Assembly: GCF_027924105.1 (NCBI RefSeq)
Contig: NZ_AP026972.1
Location: 1,364,001-1,428,000 of the forward strand
Source: Polynucleobacter sp. KF022
GTDB lineage: Bacteria > Pseudomonadota > Gammaproteobacteria > Burkholderiales > Burkholderiaceae
Length of the DNA stretch: 64,000 bases
Reading direction: 5' to 3'
Within the stretch, counting starts at the first letter, position 1. Each line of letters opens with the position of its first letter. The notes beneath the pieces are model-generated. The model worked only from the letters and a program-made list of their open reading frames with translations, made no database searches and was not told the origin of the DNA. Positions 50,496-58,381 of this stretch are shown here, one piece after another. Made by a program: the position numbers and the translations under genes.

Positions 50496-51479
50496 ATGAA
50501 AAGCAAATCAATCGCCAGCACCCTATTAAAAATCGGAACCAGCCTAGTCATTGGCCTAGTAAGCCCTCTAGCTATGGCCGATAACTACCCATCCAAACCA
50601 ATCAAGGCAATTGTTCCATTTGCCCCTGGAAGCGCAACCGACCAAATTGGAAGAGCCTTTGCTGCCAAGATGGCTGAATCACTTGGTCAACCAGTTGTCA
50701 TAGAAAATCGCCCGGGAGCCAATGGAATGATTGGTGCAGATTTGGTTGCAAAATCGCCAGCCGATGGTTACACCCTACTCTTCGGGACGAACAGCACCAA
50801 TGCTGCCCTGAAAAGCTTAGTAAAGAATCTGCCATATAACCAAGATACTGCATTTACTCCAATTGGATACTTCGGATCAGTGCCGCTCATTGTTGCTATC
50901 AATAATGATGTACCGGCAAAATCTTTAAATGGCTTTGTTACTCTCGCCAAAGCAGATCCAGGAAAAATGACTTTTGCTTATGCAAGTACATCGCAGCGAG
51001 TTTCCTCTGAGATGCTATCAAGTGTGGCCGGCATCAAAATGACTGGCGTGTCTTATAAGAGTGGCCCTAACGCAATGACTGATCTAATAGGTGGTCAAGT
51101 CAATATGTTTACGGCCGACTTTGCGGTAACTCTGCCCCAAGTGCAGGCAGGAAAAATTCGCGGCCTTGCAGTGACCTCTCTTAAGCGCTCACCAGCTATC
51201 CCAGAATTACCAACTGTCAATGAAGCACTTGGCATTAAAGGCTATGAGCTAATTGCATTCTTTGCTGCATTTGGCCCTGCTGGAATGCCAAAAGATGCGG
51301 TAACCAAGCTTAATAAGGCAATCAATGATGCTGCTAAATCAAAAGATTTAGTTGAGCGCTTTTCTGCCATGGGATTTGAGACACAACCCGGTACTCCTGA
51401 GGCCCTAGGTCAAAAAATAAAACTGGAGACAGTAAAGTGGGCTAAGGCTATTAAAGAAGCAGGAATGGAACCAGAATAA
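50496..51479 (+). CDS. Bug/TctC-family periplasmic solute receptor
   Basis: The 327-residue receptor has a signal peptide (cleavage near AMA/DN, about residue 28), then YPSKPIKAIVPFAPGSATDQIGR, VVIENRPGANGMIGADLVA and PADGYTLLFG. GAAGGAG precedes the ATG at good spacing. No TctAB permease is in the window. It is convergent with an AtuA-type pair. Ligand unknown. Confidence 0.93.
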   Translation: MKSKSIASTLLKIGTSLVIGLVSPLAMADNYPSKPIKAIVPFAPGSATDQIGRAFAAKMAESLGQPVVIENRPGANGMIGADLVAKSPADGYTLLFGTNSTNAALKSLVKNLPYNQDTAFTPIGYFGSVPLIVAINNDVPAKSLNGFVTLAKADPGKMTFAYASTSQRVSSEMLSSVAGIKMTGVSYKSGPNAMTDLIGGQVNMFTADFAVTLPQVQAGKIRGLAVTSLKRSPAIPELPTVNEALGIKGYELIAFFAAFGPAGMPKDAVTKLNKAINDAAKSKDLVERFSAMGFETQPGTPEALGQKIKLETVKWAKAIKEAGMEPE

Positions 51480-51491
51480 GTTTTACAGGAA

Positions 51492-51815
51492 TTAAGCATC
51501 TAAATTGATTTCCATTGCCAAGAGCCAATATGAAAGGCTCTTGCCATGGGAATCTAAATTCAACGAGAGATTCACTCCGCCATCCAGCACATCATCAATA
51601 ACAAAATTAAAAGCCATCAAGTTTGGCAATTCATATCGCCTAACTGCAGTTGGATTTCTAAATCCAAAATGATTTTTCACTTTTTCTTCGGTTAACTCTT
51701 TTTGCAGTAGAGAAAAGTCTTCTGACTTATAAGCAATCACACTGATATTAGATCGATTGCCTTTATCACCCGTTCTAGCATGAGCAAGGCGGTATAGAGG
51801 TAATGTTTTATTCAT
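51492..51815 (-). CDS. AtuA-related C-terminal-domain protein
   Basis: The 107-residue protein matches the small domain that follows the DUF1446 domain in some AtuA-type proteins: LYRLAHARTGDKGNRSNISVIAY near the N-terminus and RYELPNLMAFNFVIDDVLDGG in the middle. Here it is a separate gene, 9 bases after the DUF1446 gene. The pair probably forms one functional unit, for example in catabolism of branched or terpenoid acids in Pseudomonas atu clusters, but the reaction is not established. Confidence 0.86.
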   Translation of the reverse strand: MNKTLPLYRLAHARTGDKGNRSNISVIAYKSEDFSLLQKELTEEKVKNHFGFRNPTAVRRYELPNLMAFNFVIDDVLDGGVNLSLNLDSHGKSLSYWLLAMEINLDA

Positions 51816-51824
51816 GACCTGACC

Positions 51825-53183
51825 CTAGCCCTCAAAAAACTCAAAAGATGAATTCACTAATTCGCGCGGCATAAGGCAGGCAATAGTATTTAAACGGGGC
51901 TTCAAGCTAGTCCGCACTCCGCCACCGCCTGCTGGCCCACAGGTATAGAGCGCAGTGACCTCCCTACACACTTTCAGTGCCTGATTCCGATCGTTATGAG
52001 CAACAGCTGCCCTCAAACGAATATCCTCAAAACCATCTGTTAATTGATATTGGGGGCCCGCTCCAGTATCGCTAGAAAATATGCTGGAAGAACCAATGAA
52101 ATCAAAACGTATATTTAATCCACTTAATCGCTCTTGAATAATTTGAGCGGCTAGCTGTGCACGTGCAAGCGCATTAAAACCAGCATACGAAATTTCAGCC
52201 TCAGCCAACCAGCCACCATCAACACATACATTAGCTTTTAACGTGGCAGGTTTTGGATGTCCACTTATGCCAGTCAGTCGCACACGGTTTTCCCCTAAAT
52301 CAATAATTTGAGCTTGACTAATATCCGCTATAACATCAGGCGTCAAATACTGAGCGGGATCATGCAGTTCATACAAGAGTTGCTCTGTTACCGTCATACG
52401 GTTAACTAACCCACCCGTGCCAGGGGGCTTAGTGACACAAATTATTCCTTGTGAATCAAATTCCACAATTGGAAATCCAACTGTAGCTAGGCATGGCACA
52501 TCCTTAATTCCAGGATCTGCAAAATAGCCACCCGTAACCTGAGCGCCACATTCCAGAAGATGCCCAGCCATGGTAGCGGCGCCTAAAAAAGCCCAATCGT
52601 TCCAGTCTTTTTTGAAGTGCGCCATTAAAGGGCCAACTGTTAGTGAGGGGTCTGATACTCGCCCTGTTACTACCACTTGCGCCCCCGCGTTAAGGGCATC
52701 AGCAATTTCTTTTGCCCCTATGTAAACATTAGCGCTAATTAATTTACCTTGCGAAAAGGATTTTTTATCTTCTGGAGAAAGTAAAGCATCTATCTTGTCA
52801 CGATACTCTTTGCCTGAAATATCATCGCCCCTAACAATCGCAACCCTGATGTCCGGTAAGCCTTGTTGTTTTGCAATGGAAGTAATTAGTTTTGCAGCGC
52901 CCTCTGGATTAGCTGCTCCAAAATTTCCAATAATTGGAATACCACCCTTAATACAATCAGCCAATATTGGCGATAGCATTTCTGAAAGTAGAGGCTCATA
53001 ACCCAAAGCAGAATTTTGCCGTCTCTCTAATTGCGCCAGAGCTAACGTTCTTTCGGCAAGACTTTCAAAAATAAGGCATTTTGAGCCACTGTGTTTTAAA
53101 AGCTCATCAACCAATGGCCTGGCAACATCAGTGCGATCACCAGAAAATCCTGCTGCACAGGCAATACGATAGATATCAGTCAC
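51825..53183 (-). CDS. AtuA-like (DUF1446) protein
   Basis: The 452-residue protein matches DUF1446: AAGFSGDRTDVARPLVDEL at the N-terminus, GNFGAANPEGAAKLI (about 103-117), VTGRVSDPSLTVGPLMAHF, VTGGYFADPGIKDVPCLA and CVTKPPGTGGLVN. AtuA of Pseudomonas belongs to an acyclic terpene pathway, but no other atu genes are here, so the substrate is open. It starts with GTG, 13 bases after the dioxygenase gene, and shares that transcript. Confidence 0.88.
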   Translation of the reverse strand: MTDIYRIACAAGFSGDRTDVARPLVDELLKHSGSKCLIFESLAERTLALAQLERRQNSALGYEPLLSEMLSPILADCIKGGIPIIGNFGAANPEGAAKLITSIAKQQGLPDIRVAIVRGDDISGKEYRDKIDALLSPEDKKSFSQGKLISANVYIGAKEIADALNAGAQVVVTGRVSDPSLTVGPLMAHFKKDWNDWAFLGAATMAGHLLECGAQVTGGYFADPGIKDVPCLATVGFPIVEFDSQGIICVTKPPGTGGLVNRMTVTEQLLYELHDPAQYLTPDVIADISQAQIIDLGENRVRLTGISGHPKPATLKANVCVDGGWLAEAEISYAGFNALARAQLAAQIIQERLSGLNIRFDFIGSSSIFSSDTGAGPQYQLTDGFEDIRLRAAVAHNDRNQALKVCREVTALYTCGPAGGGGVRTSLKPRLNTIACLMPRELVNSSFEFFEG

Positions 53184-53195
53184 GTTTGAGAAAGA

Positions 53196-53951
53196 TTATT
53201 GCTGGTGACTGTTGGGAGAGTCTTGGAAACCGTTAGAGCGGTAGGTTAATACCAAGGTATCTCGATAGCCGTATTTTGTTAGCGGCTGAATAGGCGTTGA
53301 TTCATGAATCATGCGCTGATCATTCATTAGCAATAAAGACCAAGGTTGTGTCAAAGTAAAGCGCAAACCCGACGAGCCAGAGGCATCAAATATTCTCGTC
53401 TCACCACCCTTGATACCAGAACGGTCCAATAAGAAGACTGCTACAAAATCTACACCGTCGCGATGTGCCCCCTCAGGAGTCGGGCGACCAATACCATCGG
53501 TTGTATCAATCCGAAATTGATGCGCTTCTACAAACCAAGTATTAACAGGCTTTAAGCCATTTAAGATATGAGCAAGCCCAAGCAATACCGATTGCCAAGC
53601 AGGATTAATCAACAAGTCATTTTGAATAGGCTCAAACCAGCGCTCAATGCCGCCGTGAAGCGCGTTGTAATCAAGTGATTGCCAATGTGCGCGATGCGGA
53701 ACTAGCGTAAGTTCATCGCCCTTGATTTGATAACTAGCATGACGACGGAAACGATAGCGACCGCCATCCTTTAAATAAGGGTCCCGGGGCAAGTCTTCCC
53801 AAAACTTGGTGAGGCCTTGCAGTTTGGCCAGAGCGACATGACTAAATTGAGCTACAGTCTCAGCAGATACCACCGCAAAGCCGTCATCGCGTAAAGCTTG
53901 ATCTATCTGCTTTAAAGGGGTCAATGGAGGCGCAAGGCCGGCAATCGTCAT
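53196..53951 (-). CDS. 2-oxoglutarate/Fe(II) dioxygenase family protein (PF10014-like)
   Basis: The 251-residue protein has the iron-binding motif His163-x-Asp165 (GAHRDGVDFV) and His216 (MIHESTP), with Arg230 in GYRDTLVLTYR for 2-oxoglutarate. The pattern, including FRRHASYQ and NTWFVEAHQFRI, fits the 2OG-Fe dioxygenase family that contains L-isoleucine 4-hydroxylase (IDO) and BsmA. A free amino acid is a plausible substrate. It is the first gene before the AtuA pair on this strand. Confidence 0.87.
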   Translation of the reverse strand: MTIAGLAPPLTPLKQIDQALRDDGFAVVSAETVAQFSHVALAKLQGLTKFWEDLPRDPYLKDGGRYRFRRHASYQIKGDELTLVPHRAHWQSLDYNALHGGIERWFEPIQNDLLINPAWQSVLLGLAHILNGLKPVNTWFVEAHQFRIDTTDGIGRPTPEGAHRDGVDFVAVFLLDRSGIKGGETRIFDASGSSGLRFTLTQPWSLLLMNDQRMIHESTPIQPLTKYGYRDTLVLTYRSNGFQDSPNSHQQ

Positions 53952-54004
53952 AGGTTTATTTTAGGACAGTAAGCAAAAGCAGTTTTACTTTTATATACCT
54001 TACC

Positions 54005-55306
54005 TTAATGAACTAGATTTAAACGTACACGCACCTCACCCACATGCCCTTTAAGGTCATATAGTTCTTTGGCGTCCAACATTGATACCTTGATATTGCC
54101 AACCCGCTTTTCGATAGCCTCTAGATCTTTAAAATTCTTCTCTTTAAGCGCTGGATTTTGAGCATTCCTCTCAATCACCTTGAGCTCCTCATACACCTGA
54201 GCCAACTTCAAGCGCAATAAGAAATTTTTCGTAGTTGGGATGTAAGTAAATAAGGGGATCAAAATCACTAAAAGCGGAATAACAATCTTGACAAAACGTC
54301 CCGCCCAAACTGCAGTCCAAAAGGGAAGGTGGCGATGCAGGAATGAAGGACCATCTTTTAGATAGATCTCTGCATCCACATCCAAAGGAAAATCCAATCC
54401 AGTGCCCGATGGAAACTCTCCAGTCTTTTGCAGGCGTGAATACGATTTCAAAATATCGTAAGAAGCACCAAGCAAGAGAGATATTAGTGCGGGACTCACA
54501 TTGTTATGTGCTACCAAAGTCGCAGTGGCGGCCATCACCTGAATATCTTGTCGAGGCTGATCATATTGAATGCTCAACAATCCTCTGGGCACAGTAACTT
54601 TGGATAAATAGGGAAGATTTCGAGTGTAAGCATCTGCCTGATCAAAGTTCATCAAACGAACACCGGGAATAGAATAAAACTTTCTCAAAATTGGCGCTTC
54701 TGCTGCCGCCACAATAAATACGGCATCCAACTCACCAGCACTGAACTTTGCAATCGCATCATCAGGCTTCAGTTTTTGCGCATCTATTTCCTTATCAGTA
54801 ATGCCGCTAACCTGTAATAAATCCCTAGTGAGCGCCAGCGTGCCACTTCCTTCGTTGCCAATAGAGACTCTTTTTCCTTTTAGCTGACTCAATATTTTTA
54901 GTTGACCACCATCACTTTTAAAAGTACCTTCGCGATACCAAACCCAAATTGGCTCGTAAAACATGCCCGCTATCGAAACTAAATTGGGATATTCGCTAAT
55001 GTTAGCGACCCCACCTTGTACCATCGCAAAATCTACTCCAGATTTTGGATCATTTAAGAGGGCCAAGTTATCGATAGTTCCACCCGTAGAGCGCACTTTA
55101 AGATCAACACCATCTTTAGATAACTCTGCTTTTAAACGCTCTCCAAATTGGTAGTACAGACCGGTAGGAAATCCTGTGGCTACATCGATAGACTTTGGTG
55201 GTGGAGGCACCAAGATCCATAGCACCCCAAAAAGAATGATTAGCAGCGCAATAAAGGATGCTGCCAAAGCCAGTGGATTGTATATTTGTCTTTTGATGAA
55301 ATTCAT
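54005..55306 (-). CDS. Membrane-anchored TAXI-family receptor-like protein with cytoplasmic coiled tail
   Basis: The 433-residue protein begins with an uncleaved-looking membrane span (about 12-32, ALAASFIALLIILFGVLWIL), then a TAXI solute-binding domain (IDVATGFPTGLYYQFGERL, VRSTGGTIDNLALL), then a second span near 335-352 (FVKIVIPLLVILIPLF) and a charged, helical tail of about 75 residues (EELKVIERNAQNPALKEKN). No TRAP permease is near. The layout suggests a receptor sensing a ligand outside and signalling inside, rather than a transport receptor (inference). AGAGG precedes the ATG. Confidence 0.86.
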   Translation of the reverse strand: MNFIKRQIYNPLALAASFIALLIILFGVLWILVPPPPKSIDVATGFPTGLYYQFGERLKAELSKDGVDLKVRSTGGTIDNLALLNDPKSGVDFAMVQGGVANISEYPNLVSIAGMFYEPIWVWYREGTFKSDGGQLKILSQLKGKRVSIGNEGSGTLALTRDLLQVSGITDKEIDAQKLKPDDAIAKFSAGELDAVFIVAAAEAPILRKFYSIPGVRLMNFDQADAYTRNLPYLSKVTVPRGLLSIQYDQPRQDIQVMAATATLVAHNNVSPALISLLLGASYDILKSYSRLQKTGEFPSGTGLDFPLDVDAEIYLKDGPSFLHRHLPFWTAVWAGRFVKIVIPLLVILIPLFTYIPTTKNFLLRLKLAQVYEELKVIERNAQNPALKEKNFKDLEAIEKRVGNIKVSMLDAKELYDLKGHVGEVRVRLNLVH

Positions 55307-55418
55307 TGAAGCCTCTTATGTTTTTTGCATTATGCCCCGTGCATGGCATTAGGAAAAGGTTTCAAAACCATTCATGCAAATCAAGATAAGATGAGGCTTT
55401 TTAGACGCCCCAGAAACT

Positions 55419-56183
55419 ATGAAGAATTCAGCAAAAACTAAGGTAGCCCTAGTCACCGGAGCGGGAACTGGAATTGGTAAGGCTGCGGCCAAGGCCCTGC
55501 TTAAGGGGGGCTATTGCGTAGTGTTGACGGGGCGCAGTATTGATAAATTAGAAAAGGCTATTACCGATATTGGCGGCGACCAAAGCAATTGTTTGGCGGT
55601 TGCTTGTGATGTTGGCAAACCTGATGCGGTCAAAAAGCTATTTACAGCCCTTAGTAATAAGTTTGGTCGCATCGATGTTTTATTTAACAATGCCGGCATG
55701 GGCGCTCCTGCAATCCCTATGGAAGACTTGAGCTATGAACAGTGGATGAACGTTGTGAATGCCAATCTTTGCGGTGCATTCCTCTGCTCACAAGAAGCGA
55801 TTCGCATGATGAAAGCACAATCACCTCAAGGAGGCAGAATTATTAATAATGGCTCAATCTCTGCTCATGCACCACGGCCTATGTCAGCACCATATACCGC
55901 CACAAAACATGCCATCAGCGGCTTAACCAAAACAATTGCATTGGATGGGCGCCCTTTTAATATTGCCTGCGGTCAAATTGATATTGGGAATGCAGCAACC
56001 GAGATGACTGAGCGCATGGCTGCTGGAATTCTGCAGGCCGATCAATCAATTAAGGTAGAACCCCGCATGGACGTTGATCACGTTGGGGAAGCAGTACTTC
56101 ATATGGCTCAACTGCCACTGGAGAGCAATATTCTGTCGATGACAATTATGGCAACCAATATGCCATTTGTAGGTAGAGGCTAA
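55419..56183 (+). CDS. Short-chain dehydrogenase/reductase (SDR)
   Basis: The 254-residue protein has the cofactor loop TGAGTGIG (13-20), NNAG in LFNNAGMGAPA, a serine in NNGSISAHAP, and the YTATK active-site pair (Tyr and Lys) in the expected place. Classical SDRs of this size reduce ketones or oxidise alcohols with NAD(P). Substrate unknown. It is divergent from the TAXI-like gene and ends 4 bases before the ccmI stop on the other strand. Confidence 0.92.
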   Translation: MKNSAKTKVALVTGAGTGIGKAAAKALLKGGYCVVLTGRSIDKLEKAITDIGGDQSNCLAVACDVGKPDAVKKLFTALSNKFGRIDVLFNNAGMGAPAIPMEDLSYEQWMNVVNANLCGAFLCSQEAIRMMKAQSPQGGRIINNGSISAHAPRPMSAPYTATKHAISGLTKTIALDGRPFNIACGQIDIGNAATEMTERMAAGILQADQSIKVEPRMDVDHVGEAVLHMAQLPLESNILSMTIMATNMPFVGRG

Positions 56184-56187
56184 AACT

Positions 56188-57387
56188 TTACTGACGTACT
56201 TGATCGATCAGCAGGCGAACATTGCTTGCGCCAACTTTAACTGTCTGCACCGATGAGATGAGATCTCCTGCTTCGGGCTTTGCCATTCCAGTTTTCGAGA
56301 TGCGTACCTCTACACTTACCTCAGATAATTGAGAAAGTGGCGCACTTGGATTCATTGCCAAGGCGTCATTCAAAGTGAAGCTCATTGGAAAATCGCTAGC
56401 TGCCGACTTTAGAACTGCTACTGGCATGCGCTCACCAGGCTTACGAGCAATCACCATTACGATGTCTCCCGGCTTAACCTTAGACCTCAAATCAGCAGAC
56501 AGTTCAATCTTGCCACTAATCGCTTTGCCGGCCATCGAAGCGGGAGCGGAAGAAGAAAGGCCGCCTTTAGAACGAGCCTCAGCAATTGATCCCTGAATAG
56601 CGCGTGCCTCATCAGTATCTGATGGAATCTGCTTTGCTAATTTTTCCCAAGTTTGAACCGCAGCCTTGTAATTACCAGCGCTATACGCTGCAGTTCCTGA
56701 AAGCCATAGCGCCATCAAATTATCAGGATCCAGTTTTAAGGCTTGATTGATTAACTGCAAAGGTTTTCCAGCAAAGTTACCGTTTGCATTAGTAGCCAAT
56801 ACATCTGCGTAATCAGCTAATAATTGCGGATCCGAATTGATGAAGTCTCCAGCACGGGCGTAAGCTTTAGCCGCATCCTCATTACGGCCCAAGATTCGGT
56901 AAGAGCGAGCCAACATCGCCCAGCCCTTCAGATTACCTGGATCCCTCTCCATCTTGGCAGCAAATTCAGCAACCATTTTTTCAACACCTTCTTGGGTAAC
57001 CGGTGTCTCTGAATTTTTTTGCGCTATCCGAACCACATCCCCCAAAGAAAAATAGAGGACGGATGAAAGCAAAACAATAAATATGCACAATCCAATAGCT
57101 GTTTTTTTCGCAGAACCCGCTACTTCGTGATCATCTTCTACGATCGTATCTTGAAAAAGACGCTGGCGCATTTCAGCATGGGCAATTTCATAGTCAGCAG
57201 AATTAATTGTTCCTGCAAGATGTTCTGCTTCCAACTTTTCAAGCTCTTCTCGATAAATAGCAGCATTCATCTGGCGACGTGATGTTGCCGCACTCTTTGC
57301 AGGAAATATAAAAGGTCTTAGAACCAATACCAATACCAGAACCAAGAGCAAAAAAGCAGGAATCAAAAAGCTAGTCACTAAATTCAT
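56188..57387 (-). CDS. ccmI: Cytochrome c biogenesis protein CcmI
   Basis: CcmI chaperones apocytochrome c to the ligation complex. The 399-residue protein has two spans (about 5-28 and 92-113), a cytoplasmic loop with a leucine-zipper-like region (YREELEKLEAEHLAGTI), and a periplasmic TPR region (about 130-260). It is the last gene of the ccm unit; its ATG overlaps the ccmH stop by 4 bases. Confidence 0.92.
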   Translation of the reverse strand: MNLVTSFLIPAFLLLVLVLVLVLRPFIFPAKSAATSRRQMNAAIYREELEKLEAEHLAGTINSADYEIAHAEMRQRLFQDTIVEDDHEVAGSAKKTAIGLCIFIVLLSSVLYFSLGDVVRIAQKNSETPVTQEGVEKMVAEFAAKMERDPGNLKGWAMLARSYRILGRNEDAAKAYARAGDFINSDPQLLADYADVLATNANGNFAGKPLQLINQALKLDPDNLMALWLSGTAAYSAGNYKAAVQTWEKLAKQIPSDTDEARAIQGSIAEARSKGGLSSSAPASMAGKAISGKIELSADLRSKVKPGDIVMVIARKPGERMPVAVLKSAASDFPMSFTLNDALAMNPSAPLSQLSEVSVEVRISKTGMAKPEAGDLISSVQTVKVGASNVRLLIDQVRQ

Positions 57388-57854
57388 CCCTCTTTCTTAT
57401 CAGCCGCATTTAACAATGCGTCGATTTTTTGATTGTCAGCATCCGTCAGTATGACGGTAGGAACGCTACTGTTTCTGCGTCGCAAATACATTAAGAGACC
57501 CGCAATACCAATGCCGAGAATGATGAACGGTCCAATCCAAAGCAACCAAGTCAATGGCTTGACTGGCGGACGATAGAGTACAAAATCACCATAACGCTCA
57601 ACCATGAATGAGCGAATTTGATCATCAGTCTTGCCTTCACTAATCAGAATACGAATTTCACGGCGCAAATCATTCGCTAAATCAGAACGTGAGCCAGCCA
57701 ATGATTCATTCTGACAAACTAAGCAACGCATTTCTTCTGAAATGCTGATGAGGCGCTGCTCTGTTACAGGATCATCCGCAAGAGGCGCTGCATCCTTGGC
57801 ATATCCACTACCAAGACTTAATGCAAACAATATAGCTAGAAAAATCTGCTTCAT
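57384..57854 (-). CDS. ccmH: Cytochrome c-type biogenesis protein CcmH (CcmL)
   Basis: CcmH reduces the disulphide of apocytochrome c. The 156-residue protein has a signal peptide (residues 1-20), the motif RCLVCQNES with Cys44 and Cys47, and one C-terminal span (LTWLLWIGPFIILGIGIAGLL). Full length for the short form. Overlaps of 4 bases join it to ccmG and ccmI. Confidence 0.95.
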   Translation of the reverse strand: MKQIFLAILFALSLGSGYAKDAAPLADDPVTEQRLISISEEMRCLVCQNESLAGSRSDLANDLRREIRILISEGKTDDQIRSFMVERYGDFVLYRPPVKPLTWLLWIGPFIILGIGIAGLLMYLRRRNSSVPTVILTDADNQKIDALLNAADKKEG

Positions 57855-58381
57855 GATTTTTTAAGCTCGCTGAGGATAGGGTAGATTTTTTGATTCAATA
57901 AATTGATCGTCAATGGGCCAATATGCTTAAAGCGAATCACGCCTGCTTTATCAATAATGTAGGTCTCAGGCACACCATACACTCCGTAATCAATGCCAAC
58001 GCGACCATTGCCATCAAAGGCAGAGAGTACATAAGGGTTGCCCTGTTTTGCCAACATAGCCAGTGCATCTTCACGCTTATCTTTGTAATCTAAGCCAATG
58101 ACTGGTGCTATTTGAGACTTAGCCAGCTCAACCAATACGGGATGTTCTTCACGACAAGCCACACACCATGAGGCCCAAACATTCAGGACCCACACTTGAC
58201 CCTTCATGCTTTCTGGTGAGAATGTTTTATTGGGTTCAGAAAGTTGAGCAACTTCAAACGCCGGGGCGGCCTTGTTGATTAATGGTGAAGGTACTTCATG
58301 AGGATCACGATTGAGACCAATAGCTAAGAAAACTACCAAGCCTATAAACAATACAAGCGGAATTAAGAATTTTGCTTTCAT
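57851..58381 (-). CDS. ccmG: Thiol:disulfide oxidoreductase CcmG (DsbE)
   Basis: This membrane-anchored thioredoxin keeps apocytochrome thiols reduced. The 176 residues include a signal-anchor (about 5-23), and the active site WASWCVACREEHP with Cys73 and Cys76. YGVYGVPETYIIDK holds the cis-proline. Overlaps of 4 bases join it to ccmF and ccmH. Confidence 0.95.
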   Translation of the reverse strand: MKAKFLIPLVLFIGLVVFLAIGLNRDPHEVPSPLINKAAPAFEVAQLSEPNKTFSPESMKGQVWVLNVWASWCVACREEHPVLVELAKSQIAPVIGLDYKDKREDALAMLAKQGNPYVLSAFDGNGRVGIDYGVYGVPETYIIDKAGVIRFKHIGPLTINLLNQKIYPILSELKKS

